Assembly: GCA_045642545.1 (NCBI GenBank)
Contig: JAZUJB010000096.1
Location: forward strand, 1-56,469
Direction: 5' to 3'
Origin: F23-B02 sp045642545
GTDB lineage: Bacteria; Bacillota; Clostridia; Oscillospirales; Oscillospiraceae
DNA: 56,469 nucleotides
Under the pieces are notes generated by a model, which was not told the origin of the DNA, did not search any database, and saw only the letters and a program-made list of their open reading frames with translations. The position numbers and the translations under genes were made by a program. Below, one piece after another: positions 36,733 to 45,878 of the stretch. Position 1 is the stretch's first letter, and each line of letters begins with the position of its first letter.

Positions 36733-37791
36733 ATGGAAAAGAGAAACAGCACAAAGAAGATAACCGTTGGCGGCATTGCCGTCGGCGGAGATGCCGAGGT
36801 TACCGTGCAGTCAATGTGCAACACAAAGACTCACGATGTTGAGGCAACTGTAAATCAGATAAAGCAGTTCAAGGCCGCAGGCTGCGATATTGTCCGTATC
36901 GCAATTCCCGATATGGCTGCCGCCGAGGCGGTATCCGCAATCAAGGAACGCGTGGATATTCCGCTCGTCGCGGATATTCACTTTGACCACCGCCTTGCGC
37001 TTGAGGCGGCTTCCCGCGGCATTGACAAGATAAGAATTAACCCCGGCAACATCGGCGGCGATGAGAATGTCCGCGCGGTTGCCGAGGCCTGCAAAAAGCG
37101 CAATATCCCCATTCGCATCGGCGTGAATGCGGGAAGCCTTGAAAAGCGCCTGCTTGAGAAGTACGGCCACCCCACCCCCGAGGCAATGGTGGAAAGCGCA
37201 AGAGGCCATATAGAGCTTCTCAACAGATATGATTTTGACGATATCTGCCTTTCGATGAAGGCATCGAGAGTGCCGCTTACCGTAGCGGCATACCGCCTTG
37301 CAGCGGAGGAGTTTAACTACCCCCTGCACCTCGGAGTAACCGAAACCGGCACTGCGTGGAACGGAACAATCCAGTCCGCAGTCGGCATCGGCACACTGCT
37401 TTGCGAGGGCATAGGCAATACAATCCGCGTATCGCTGACCGCCGACCCCGTTGAGGAAGTAAAAACGGGAATTGCGATACTCAAGGCTGCGGGACTCAGA
37501 CAGGGCATAAGACTTGTATCCTGCCCGACCTGCGGCAGAACACAGATAGACCTAATCGGTCTTGCCCACGAGGTTGAAAAGCGCATACAGGGCATTGAGC
37601 GCAACATCACCGTTGCGGTAATGGGCTGCGTCGTAAACGGACCGGGTGAGGCGAGAGAGGCCGATTACGGCATTGCAGGCGGCAAGGACTGCGGCCTGCT
37701 AATTAAGCACGGCGAGGTTCTGGGCACATATCCCTACGACAGCCTCTGCGATGCACTTATTGATTTGATTGAAAACGATACTGAGGTTTAA
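36733..37791 (+). CDS. ispG: 4-hydroxy-3-methylbut-2-en-1-yl diphosphate synthase
   Basis: A 352-aa [4Fe-4S] enzyme, sixth step of the MEP pathway, converting MEcPP to HMBPP. A TIM barrel is followed by the cluster domain with CPTCGRTQIDL and MGCVVNGPGEA (three Cys plus a conserved Glu). It lies next to dxr, so two MEP enzymes share the operon with UppS, which uses the pathway product. Confidence 0.97.
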   Translation: MEKRNSTKKITVGGIAVGGDAEVTVQSMCNTKTHDVEATVNQIKQFKAAGCDIVRIAIPDMAAAEAVSAIKERVDIPLVADIHFDHRLALEAASRGIDKIRINPGNIGGDENVRAVAEACKKRNIPIRIGVNAGSLEKRLLEKYGHPTPEAMVESARGHIELLNRYDFDDICLSMKASRVPLTVAAYRLAAEEFNYPLHLGVTETGTAWNGTIQSAVGIGTLLCEGIGNTIRVSLTADPVEEVKTGIAILKAAGLRQGIRLVSCPTCGRTQIDLIGLAHEVEKRIQGIERNITVAVMGCVVNGPGEAREADYGIAGGKDCGLLIKHGEVLGTYPYDSLCDALIDLIENDTEV

Positions 37792-37793
37792 CA

Positions 37794-40700
37794 GTGAGCG
37801 AACACACATCTTTTCTTGAAATATTTCCGAGCACGGCGGGCCTTAAGGCAAGCTGCGGCGGACTTGAAAAAGCATATGTAACCGATGTTGCGGTCAGCAC
37901 GGCAGAGCAGACGATGAGCATTGCCGCTTATTTCGTGCGCATTCCCGCACCTGCAGAGCTTGAGGCTCTGTGCAACAGGCTTCGCTGCGATTACGGCCTC
38001 AGAAATGTTGAGATAAAGGCCGATTACCCCAAGCCGAAGGCGGCATACACTCCGCCCAAGCAGGAGGGAGCAGCCCCTGCAAAGCCCACGGGCGAGGTGC
38101 TTATGGGCAGAAGCATCAAGAAAGCACCCGTTCCGATGTCTAGCCTTACTCTCGACTCGGGCAATGTTGTAATCGAGGGCGATGTTTTCGATGTTACAAG
38201 CCGCAAGCTTCAAAAGCGCGACGGCGCTGTGCTGTGCTTTGATATGACCGACCTCACGGGCTCAATCCGCGTGTCGCGCTATCTGCGCTCCGAGGACGAC
38301 CAGTCGGTAATCAACAAAATCTCAAACGGCGACCATATCATAGTTTCGGGCGTTGTAAACTATAGCCGCTACGATGAGGATATGGTAATCGAGCCGCGCC
38401 ACATAATGAAGGGCAAAAAGCGAATTCGCACCGACGATGCGGAGGAAAAGCGCGTTGAGCTTCATATGCATACAAGATTTTCTACCCTCGATGCTCTTAC
38501 CGAGCCCAAGGAAATCGTAAAGCGCGCGGCATATTGGGGCCACCCCGCAATTGCGGTAACTGACCACGGCGTTCTTCAGGCCTTCCCCGATATGTGGCAG
38601 GCAGGTAAGAAGCACGGAGTCAAGATTATCTACGGCCTCGAGTGCTACTTTGTAAATGACCTTGACGGCAGCCTTGCCGTTCACGGCAGCAGCGACCTGC
38701 CGATAAACACCGAAATGGTCGCATTTGATATTGAAACAACGGGCCTTAATGCAGGCTCTGACCGCATGACTGAAATCGGCGCTGTAATCTTCGCAGGCGG
38801 CGAGGTCAAGGAAAGCTTCAACACCTTTGTAGACCCGGGAATGCACATTCCCGCAGAGGTTACGCAGCTGACGGGCATCACCGATAAAGATGTCAAGGGC
38901 GCACCGAGCGAGGGTGAGGCAATGAAGGCCTTCCTCGAGTTTGTCGGCGGCAGACCGATTGTTGCGCATAATGCTGATTTCGATACGGGCTTTATGGCAT
39001 CTGCGGCAGCACGCTGCGGCATTGAGTTTGAGCCTGTATACCTTGATACGCTTGCGCTTTCCCATGCGCTTTTGCCCGATTTGAAGCGCCATAAGCTCGA
39101 CATTGTTTCAAACCGTCTGAGCCTGCCCGACTTTAACCATCACAGAGCATCGGACGATGCGCTTGTCGTTGCGCGCATAATGGGAAGATTTTTGCCTATG
39201 CTCGCTGAAAAGGGCGCGGAAACGGTAAACGATATTCAGCGCATCTACCGCGAAATCAAGCCTGCCGACCACAGCAAATCGCGCCATATGATTTTGCTTG
39301 TAAAGAACAAGGTAGGACTTAAAAATCTCTACGAGATGGTTTCGCAGTCATACCTCAAGTACTTCTACAAGACACCCACAATACCCAAGAGCCTGCTGAT
39401 TAAGCACCGCGAGGGAATATTTGTCGGCTCCTCCTGCGGAATGGGTGAGCTATACGGCGCGGTTATGCACGGCGCATCTGACGCGGAACTCAAGCGCATA
39501 GCCTCGTTCTACGACTATCTCGAAATCCAGCCTATCGGCAATAACCGCTTCCTCATCGATAACGGCGTTGTCAGCGATGAAACTGTGCTGCAGGACTATA
39601 ACCGCCGCATACTCAATATCGGCAGACAGCTCGGCAAGCCCGTAGTTGCCGCAAGCGATGTCCACTTCCTCGACAGTGAGGACGAGCAGTACCGCAAGAT
39701 ACTGCAGGCTGCAAAGAAATTCAGCGATGCCGACCGCGGCTGCCCGATATTCTTCCGCACCACAAACCAGATGCTCGACGAGTTTGCATATCTCGGAGAC
39801 GAGGTTGCAAAGGAGGTCGTCATCACAAACCCGAACGCAATTGCTGCGCAGGTTGATGAAATCGAGCTGCTGCCCAAGGAACTGTTCCCGCCGAAGATTG
39901 AAAACTCCGCGCAGGAGCTCAAGGACCTTGTCTACGGCAAAATGCAGTCAATTTACGGCGAAAACCCGCCTGCAATTGTCAAGGACCGCGTTGATACCGA
40001 GCTGAACACGATTCTCGACCACAGCTACGATGTTATTTATATGAGCGCACAGAAGCTCGTTCAGAATTCACTTGAGCACGGCTACCTTGTCGGCTCGCGA
40101 GGCAGTGTAGGCTCATCGATTGTTGCGTATATGTCGGGCATCACCGAGGTTAACTCGCTGCCTCCGCACTATGTCTGCCCGAAGTGTAAGCACTCGGAAT
40201 TCATAACCGACGGCTCTTTCGGCTGCGGCGCGGATATGCCTCCGAAAAACTGCCCCGACTGCGGCGAGCTTATGCGTCAGGACGGCTTTGACATCCCGTT
40301 TGAAACCTTCCTCGGCTTCCCCGGAAACGAAAAAACACCCGATATCGACCTTAACTTCTCGGGCGAATATCAGGCGCAGGCACATAAATATACTGAAGAA
40401 CTCTTCGGCTCTGACCATGTTTTCAGAGCCGGCACAATCGGCACGCTTGCGGAAAAGACCGCTTACGGCTATGTTAAAAAGTACCTCGAGGAGCGACAAC
40501 TCAAGGTCACAAAGGCGGAGGAAAACCGACTTGCAAAGGGCCTTGTAGGCGTAAAGCGCACCACGGGTCAGCACCCCGGCGGACTTGTTGTCGTTCCGCA
40601 GGATATGGATGTTACGGACTTCTGCCCCGTTCAGCATCCCGCCGATGACCCCAAGAGCGGCATTATCACCACACATTTTGAGTATCACTGTATGGAGGCA

Positions 40701-41798
40701 AACCTCCTTAAGCTTGACGAGCTCGGTCACGATGACCCGACTATGATTCGTATGCTTGAGGACGCAACGGGCGTTGATGCAAAGAAAATTCTGCTGTCAG
40801 ACCCCGAAACTATGCAGATATTCACAACCCCGACTGTGCTGAAGCTTCCCGATGATGACCCCATTATCGGAAAAACGGGCACAATCGGCATACCCGAATT
40901 CGGCACACCCTTCACCCGTCAGATGCTTGTTGAAACCCAGCCCACGCAGTTTGATACACTTGTCAGACTGTCAGGCTTCTCACACGGCACCGATGTATGG
41001 GCGGGCAATATCCGCGACCTGATCGTAAACGGCATTGCAACGGTTAACGAAACCGTCGGCTGTCGAGACGATATTATGATTTACCTCATTCAGAAAGGTA
41101 TGGAACCCAAGCGCGCCTTCAAGTTCATGGAGGCTGTCCGTAAGGGCGCAATACATAAGGGTAAGTCGTGGCCCGACGGTATCGTTGAAGAGATGCAGTC
41201 GCTCGGCGTTCCCGAGTGGTACATTGAATCCTGCCGCAAGATACAGTACCTTTTCCCGAAGGCACACGCCGTTGCATATGTTATGATGGCGTTCCGCATT
41301 GCATGGTTCAAGGTGCATGAGCCGCTCGCGTTCTACAGCGCATATTTCTACCGCCGCAGTCAGAAGGACGGCTTTGACGCTGAAATGATGATGGGCGGTG
41401 CTGATGCGGTAAGGCGCAAGATAAACGAGCTTAAGAAAAAGCCCGATATCACCGCCAAGGAAGACGACCTTATGACCACTCTTGAGGCGGTCTACGAGTT
41501 CAATATGCGCGGATTCGAGTTTGCGCCTATCGACCTGTATAAATCCGATGCGGTCAAATTCATCATCACCGATGACGGCAAGCTTCTGCCGCCGTTTGTG
41601 GCAATATCGGGCCTCGGTGAAACCGCGGCACGCGATTTGCAGAAATGCACAGCCGACGGACAGACCTACATTTCAGTTGAAGAGGTCAGCGCAGCCTGCC
41701 CCAAGGTCAGCCAGAGCCACCTTGATACGCTCAAGCGCCTCGGCGCACTCGGCGAAATGCCTGATGAGTCGCAGATAAACCTGTTTGACGCATTTTAA
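37794..41798 (+). CDS. polC: DNA polymerase III alpha subunit, PolC type
   Basis: A 1334-aa Gram-positive replicative polymerase. OB fold at about 120-205, PHP domain (ELHMHTRFSTLDA) interrupted by a DnaQ-like proofreading exonuclease at about 306-470 (FDIETTGLN), a zinc module (CPKC, CPDC at about 790-825), palm with DIDLNFSGEY at about 848, then fingers and C-terminal duplex-binding part. It is about 100 residues shorter than Bacillus PolC, mainly at the N-terminus. The start is GTG, with GAGG at the end of ispG nine bases upstream. proS, often between ispG and polC, is absent. Confidence 0.97.
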   Translation: MSEHTSFLEIFPSTAGLKASCGGLEKAYVTDVAVSTAEQTMSIAAYFVRIPAPAELEALCNRLRCDYGLRNVEIKADYPKPKAAYTPPKQEGAAPAKPTGEVLMGRSIKKAPVPMSSLTLDSGNVVIEGDVFDVTSRKLQKRDGAVLCFDMTDLTGSIRVSRYLRSEDDQSVINKISNGDHIIVSGVVNYSRYDEDMVIEPRHIMKGKKRIRTDDAEEKRVELHMHTRFSTLDALTEPKEIVKRAAYWGHPAIAVTDHGVLQAFPDMWQAGKKHGVKIIYGLECYFVNDLDGSLAVHGSSDLPINTEMVAFDIETTGLNAGSDRMTEIGAVIFAGGEVKESFNTFVDPGMHIPAEVTQLTGITDKDVKGAPSEGEAMKAFLEFVGGRPIVAHNADFDTGFMASAAARCGIEFEPVYLDTLALSHALLPDLKRHKLDIVSNRLSLPDFNHHRASDDALVVARIMGRFLPMLAEKGAETVNDIQRIYREIKPADHSKSRHMILLVKNKVGLKNLYEMVSQSYLKYFYKTPTIPKSLLIKHREGIFVGSSCGMGELYGAVMHGASDAELKRIASFYDYLEIQPIGNNRFLIDNGVVSDETVLQDYNRRILNIGRQLGKPVVAASDVHFLDSEDEQYRKILQAAKKFSDADRGCPIFFRTTNQMLDEFAYLGDEVAKEVVITNPNAIAAQVDEIELLPKELFPPKIENSAQELKDLVYGKMQSIYGENPPAIVKDRVDTELNTILDHSYDVIYMSAQKLVQNSLEHGYLVGSRGSVGSSIVAYMSGITEVNSLPPHYVCPKCKHSEFITDGSFGCGADMPPKNCPDCGELMRQDGFDIPFETFLGFPGNEKTPDIDLNFSGEYQAQAHKYTEELFGSDHVFRAGTIGTLAEKTAYGYVKKYLEERQLKVTKAEENRLAKGLVGVKRTTGQHPGGLVVVPQDMDVTDFCPVQHPADDPKSGIITTHFEYHCMEANLLKLDELGHDDPTMIRMLEDATGVDAKKILLSDPETMQIFTTPTVLKLPDDDPIIGKTGTIGIPEFGTPFTRQMLVETQPTQFDTLVRLSGFSHGTDVWAGNIRDLIVNGIATVNETVGCRDDIMIYLIQKGMEPKRAFKFMEAVRKGAIHKGKSWPDGIVEEMQSLGVPEWYIESCRKIQYLFPKAHAVAYVMMAFRIAWFKVHEPLAFYSAYFYRRSQKDGFDAEMMMGGADAVRRKINELKKKPDITAKEDDLMTTLEAVYEFNMRGFEFAPIDLYKSDAVKFIITDDGKLLPPFVAISGLGETAARDLQKCTADGQTYISVEEVSAACPKVSQSHLDTLKRLGALGEMPDESQINLFDAF

Positions 41799-41806
41799 GA
41801 CAAAAT

Positions 41807-41837
41807 AATCCCCACTGCTTTTGCAGTGGGGATTTTG
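41807..41837. terminator. Bidirectional terminator after polC
   Basis: AATCCCCACTGC (41807-41818) pairs with 41823-41834, TTTT loop, T-rich on both strands. It separates polC from the convergent pseudokinase/lectin gene. Confidence 0.88.
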
Positions 41838-41846
41838 TCGTTTGTA

Positions 41847-43250
41847 TTAGCCGTGCTGGCAGATGTATGCGATTTTGCCGCTGTAGTATCTTGCGTAGTC
41901 AGCCATGGGGTCCATGCGGTTGTCGTTGTAAAGCCAACTGCCATCGGACTGACGGACGAGCATCAGATAGTCCTCGTTTGCACCGTCGTATTTGTCTACA
42001 ACGGAAGGCTCGCCGGATGCCCACTTGTAGAAGTCGGTCTCAGCGCCGCTTGTCCAGGTGAGAATATCCGCATTGTTGCGGTAGCAGCCAATCCAAACAT
42101 ACTTGACATTTGCGCCCTTGAGCAAATCACAGACGGCTGCGTACTCATCGGCGTTGCTGATGGTTGCGAGGTGGCCGCCCATTTCCATACACTTCTGCTC
42201 GGCCTTATCCCAGCTTATGTCCTCAACAATCAGCTCATAAACGGGAACTTCGGGAGTGGGCTCGGGAGTAGGCTCAGGAGTCGGTTCGGGAGTGGGCTCA
42301 GGAGTCGGTTCAGGAGTAGGCTCGGGAGTCGGCTCGGGCTTGGGAGCCGGGAGAATATCGCTGAAGCTGAAGTGTGACAGGGCGATGGGGTCAATATGCT
42401 CACTTGCATAAGCCGTGCCGCAGAGCAGGAGTGCAATGACAAGCAGGGTAACGAACTTGACTCTGCGAGTCTTGACCTGATATGCCGTAACAATGGGGTG
42501 CTTCTGCCTTTTCTTGGCAGGCTCCTCTTCCGCAGCCTTCTCGACTGTGGGCTTTTCCTGCTTGGGCTCGACCTTCGCCTTGGGAGCTTCCTCCTTGACG
42601 GGGGAGAGCTTGACCTCGGGCTTAGCCTCCTGAGCGGGCTTTTCGGGAGCTGCCTTTACTACGGGAGCAGCCTCGCGCTTGATTTCCTTTATGGGCTCTT
42701 CGCCGCAGTATGCTCTGAGTGCGTTTAAGAACTCCAAAGCATCAGCGTATCTTTCGCTTACCTCAAATGCGATTGCCTTTTCGACAATCTCGGCAAGGGG
42801 AGACTCAACTGCATTATGTACATCGATTTTTTCGCCGTTCATTCGGGTGCGCAGAGCGTTTGCTCTGACCTCGGGCGTCGGCTTGTAGTCTGCCATGGGA
42901 ACAAACGGAACATTGCCGCAGTTTAATCCGACAAACAGGATAAGACCGATTGAATATACATCAGCGCGGGAGGTTTTTGCTCCGTTCCAGAAAATCTCAG
43001 GAGCCATATATTCAAGCTCGTCCTTTGTCCAACCGTCCGCGCCTGCCTTGTCTGCAGGGCCGACAATAACACCGGATTCGGTAATGGCAATGTTGCCGGG
43101 GCGGAAGCCGCCGCGGAAGCCGTTTTCATCGCACTGGCTTGCGGAAATCTCACAGAGTCTTTTGACAAGTCCGAGGAGCTCATCCTTGGTCAGCTTGCCA
43201 AGACTGCTGCCCAATGCGCTTTTGGGGTCAAATACAGGGGTATCAACCAT
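41847..43250 (-). CDS. Transmembrane pseudokinase-like protein with C-type lectin ectodomain
   Basis: A 467-aa protein of unusual design. Residues about 1-180 resemble only the C-lobe of a protein kinase: GGFRPGNIAI takes the place of the HRDLKPxN loop, a Gly-Pro-Ala-Asp stretch replaces DFG, while YMAPEI and ADVYSIGLILF match APE and the helix-F motif. The glycine loop and catalytic lysine are absent, so it is probably catalytically dead. Then come a Lys/Glu/Pro/Ala-rich linker (about 185-258), one TM helix (about 264-283), seven PTPE repeats (residues about 307-334) and a C-type lectin-like domain (about 338-467; MEMGGHLATI, WIGCYR, DYLMLV, WLYNDN). Kinase-like part inside, lectin part outside. 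GGAGG six bases upstream fixes the start. Ligand and partners unknown. Confidence 0.8.
   Translation of the reverse strand: MVDTPVFDPKSALGSSLGKLTKDELLGLVKRLCEISASQCDENGFRGGFRPGNIAITESGVIVGPADKAGADGWTKDELEYMAPEIFWNGAKTSRADVYSIGLILFVGLNCGNVPFVPMADYKPTPEVRANALRTRMNGEKIDVHNAVESPLAEIVEKAIAFEVSERYADALEFLNALRAYCGEEPIKEIKREAAPVVKAAPEKPAQEAKPEVKLSPVKEEAPKAKVEPKQEKPTVEKAAEEEPAKKRQKHPIVTAYQVKTRRVKFVTLLVIALLLCGTAYASEHIDPIALSHFSFSDILPAPKPEPTPEPTPEPTPEPTPEPTPEPTPEPTPEVPVYELIVEDISWDKAEQKCMEMGGHLATISNADEYAAVCDLLKGANVKYVWIGCYRNNADILTWTSGAETDFYKWASGEPSVVDKYDGANEDYLMLVRQSDGSWLYNDNRMDPMADYARYYSGKIAYICQHG
42249..42332 (-). repeat. Seven PTPE-coding 12-bp repeats
   Basis: Seven consecutive 12-bp units code for PTPE in frame, with variation almost only at third positions, so selection appears to keep the protein repeat. 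It forms an extended wall-spanning stalk between membrane and lectin domain. Confidence 0.9.
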
Positions 43251-43279
43251 GATTTACCTCCATACAGATTTATGTTAAC

Positions 43280-43308
43280 ATAATACCACGATGAATCGGT
43301 TAAGTCAA
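43280..43308 (-). promoter_or_regulatory. Sigma-A promoter of the pseudokinase/lectin gene
   Basis: On the minus strand: TTGACT (43303-43308), 17-bp spacer, TATTAT (43280-43285), 30 bp before the ATG. Confidence 0.85.
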
Positions 43309-43377
43309 ATATGAATATATCTTTTATTTTTGCTTGTTTTGTGGTATTATTTCAGCAAACGACTCAGGAGGCAAAGG

Positions 43378-44010
43378 ATGAACGGACACGAGTGTTATAT
43401 TATCGGAGCAGGCGACTTTTTCGGTCTGCGTGAGATTCCCGACGACAGCGATTATGTCATTGCTGCCGATGCTGGCTATAAATATTGCCGCGAGAACAAC
43501 ATAATACCCGACCTCGTTATCGGAGATTTTGACTCCCTGGGTGTTGCACCCGAGCATCCGAATGTGATGCAGCTTCCCGTTGAGAAGGACGATACCGATA
43601 CGGTGTTTGCCATTAAGACGGGGCTTGAGAAGGGCTACCGCCATTTTTTCATCTACGGCGGACTCGGCGGAAAGAGAAGCGACCACACGATTGCAAACCT
43701 GCAATCGCTGCAGTATCTTGCAAACCGCGGCGCACGCGGCTGGCTTTTCGGTGAAAACTGCGTTTGGACTGCAATCAAAAACAGCTCAATTCGCATTGAG
43801 GGAGAGGGCAATGTTGCCGTGTTCTGCCTTGACGGTAAAGCCGAGGGCGTATCCCTCAAGGGACTAAAATATGAGCTTGACGATGCCGTTATCACCTCCG
43901 ATTTTCCGCTTGGTGTCAGCAACAGTATGGACTGCAGCGAAGCGGCAATTGAGGTCAAAAACGGAACTCTGTTTGTAATGTACGATATAAATATAGGTGA
44001 GAAGAATTGA
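43378..44010 (+). CDS. thiN: Thiamine pyrophosphokinase
   Basis: A 210-aa enzyme that makes thiamine diphosphate from thiamine and ATP. VIAADAGYKYC, DLVIGDFDSLG and EKDDTDTVFAIK are the ThiN catalytic segments. I start it at the ATG at 43378 after AGGAGG; the open frame continues upstream but lacks a start signal. Its stop overlaps the TTG start of mnmG. It leads an operon otherwise devoted to tRNA wobble modification. No TPP riboswitch is present. Confidence 0.93.
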   Translation: MNGHECYIIGAGDFFGLREIPDDSDYVIAADAGYKYCRENNIIPDLVIGDFDSLGVAPEHPNVMQLPVEKDDTDTVFAIKTGLEKGYRHFFIYGGLGGKRSDHTIANLQSLQYLANRGARGWLFGENCVWTAIKNSSIRIEGEGNVAVFCLDGKAEGVSLKGLKYELDDAVITSDFPLGVSNSMDCSEAAIEVKNGTLFVMYDINIGEKN

Positions 44011-45878
44011 TTAAATACAACGCAGGAAAATGTGATATAGCCGTAATCGGCGCGGGACACGCGGGCATTGAGGCCGCGCTTGCCGCTGCGCGCCTCGGTC
44101 TTGATACAATATGCTTCACCGTTAATCTTGACAGTGTTGGCAATATGCCCTGCAACCCCGCAATAGGCGGTACGGGCAAGGGACATCTTGTGCGCGAGCT
44201 TGATGCGCTCGGCGGCGAGATGGCAAAGGCAGCGGATAAGGCCTGCATTCAGTACAGAATGCTCAACCGCGGCAAGGGCCCTGCAGTGCATTCGCTGCGC
44301 GCTCAGGCCGACCGCAGACGCTATCAAGAGGTAATGAAGCTTACCCTCGAGCAGCAGGAAAATCTGCGCACAAAGCAGGCGGAGGTTGTTGAGATAGGCA
44401 CCGAAAACGGCGCGGTCTGCTCGGTTACAACGCATACGGGCGCTGTCTACGAGTGCAAAGCAGCAATCATTGCAAGCGGCACTTATCTTGACGGCAGAAC
44501 AATAGTCGGCGAGGTCATTCGCTCCGAGGGTCCCGACGGTCTTGCAGCAGCACGCTCGCTGACTGCCTGCCTTGTTGATATGGGTCTTAATATTCGCCGC
44601 TTCAAGACGGGAACTCCGCCGCGTGTAAATGCGCGCAGCGTTGACTTTTCAAAGATGGAGCTGCAGGAGGGCGATGCCGAGCCCGAGGGCTTCTCCTTTG
44701 AAACGCTGCAGCCGCCCGAGAATAAGGCTGTTTGCTACCTGACATACACCAACGAGAAAACCCATAAGATTATTCTCGATAACATTAACCGCAGCCCCAT
44801 ATACTCAGGCGTAATCGAGGGCGTAGGCCCGAGATACTGCCCGAGCATTGAAACCAAGATAATGACCTTTAAGGACAAGCCCCGCCATCAGCTCTTTGTC
44901 GAGCCTATGGGAATGAATACGCAGGAGCTGTATATTCAGGGCTTTTCCTCATCGCTGCCCGAGGAGGTGCAGCTTGAAATGCTGCACACCATCGCAGGAC
45001 TTGAGAACGCGGAGATGACGCGCTGCGCCTACGCGATTGAATATGACTGCGTTGACCCGACGGAGCTTTATCCCACGCTTGAAACCAAGAAAATTTCGGG
45101 ACTTTACGGAGCGGGACAGTTTAACGGCTCATCGGGATACGAGGAGGCTGCCGTTCAGGGCTTTGTTGCGGGTGTTAATGCCGCGCTGAAGCTCAAGGGT
45201 GAGGAGCCTATGGTGCTCAAGCGCAGCGACGGCTATATCGGAACGCTGATTGACGACCTCGTTACCAAGGGCACAAACGAGCCTTACCGAATGATGACCT
45301 CGCGCAGTGAGTACAGACTCCTGCACCGTCAGGATAATGCCGACCTTCGCCTCAGCGGCATAGGTCTGCGCATAGGTCTTGTGTCCGAGGAACGCTATCA
45401 GGCGGTGCTCGATAAGTATGAGCAGGTAAAGCTTGAGATAAAGCGCCTTGAGCATACGCACATAGGTCCGACAGATGAGCTTAATGCACTGTTAAGAGAG
45501 AAGAATACCGCAGAGGTAACAAGCGGTGTTTCCCTTGCTGATTTAATCCGCCGTCCGCAGCTTGATTACGCAATGCTCGCGCAGTTTGACAAGGACCGTC
45601 CCGAGCTTCCCAAGGCTGTGTGGTATCAGGCGGAGATAAGCCTCAAGTACGAGGGCTATATCAAGCGCCAGCTCAAGCAGGTTGAGGAGTTTACACGAAT
45701 GGAAAAGCGCCTCCTGCCCGATGATATCGATTATGATGAGGTAACGGGCTTAAGACTTGAGGCGCGTGAGAAGCTCAAGAAGATAAGACCGCACAGCTTC
45801 GGTCAGGCAAGCCGCATTTCAGGCGTTTCGCCTGCAGATGTTTCCGTGCTTATGGTGTGGCTGGAGGGCAGAAAATGA
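44007..45878 (+). CDS. mnmG: tRNA uridine-34 5-carboxymethylaminomethyl modification enzyme MnmG
   Basis: A 623-aa FAD enzyme that, with MnmE, installs the cmnm5 group at the wobble uridine. AVIGAGHAGIEAALAAARLG binds FAD; CNPAIGGTGKGHL and the GLYGAGQFNGSSGYEEA segments are typical. The start is a TTG in a 4-base TTGA overlap with thiN, with AGGTGAG upstream. mnmE, often adjacent, is not in the window. Confidence 0.96.
   Translation: MIKYNAGKCDIAVIGAGHAGIEAALAAARLGLDTICFTVNLDSVGNMPCNPAIGGTGKGHLVRELDALGGEMAKAADKACIQYRMLNRGKGPAVHSLRAQADRRRYQEVMKLTLEQQENLRTKQAEVVEIGTENGAVCSVTTHTGAVYECKAAIIASGTYLDGRTIVGEVIRSEGPDGLAAARSLTACLVDMGLNIRRFKTGTPPRVNARSVDFSKMELQEGDAEPEGFSFETLQPPENKAVCYLTYTNEKTHKIILDNINRSPIYSGVIEGVGPRYCPSIETKIMTFKDKPRHQLFVEPMGMNTQELYIQGFSSSLPEEVQLEMLHTIAGLENAEMTRCAYAIEYDCVDPTELYPTLETKKISGLYGAGQFNGSSGYEEAAVQGFVAGVNAALKLKGEEPMVLKRSDGYIGTLIDDLVTKGTNEPYRMMTSRSEYRLLHRQDNADLRLSGIGLRIGLVSEERYQAVLDKYEQVKLEIKRLEHTHIGPTDELNALLREKNTAEVTSGVSLADLIRRPQLDYAMLAQFDKDRPELPKAVWYQAEISLKYEGYIKRQLKQVEEFTRMEKRLLPDDIDYDEVTGLRLEAREKLKKIRPHSFGQASRISGVSPADVSVLMVWLEGRK

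Noticed and set aside
42249..42332. Short tandem repeats as a possible CRISPR-like array
   Set aside because: Units of 12 bp without spacers that translate in frame to PTPE; a protein repeat.
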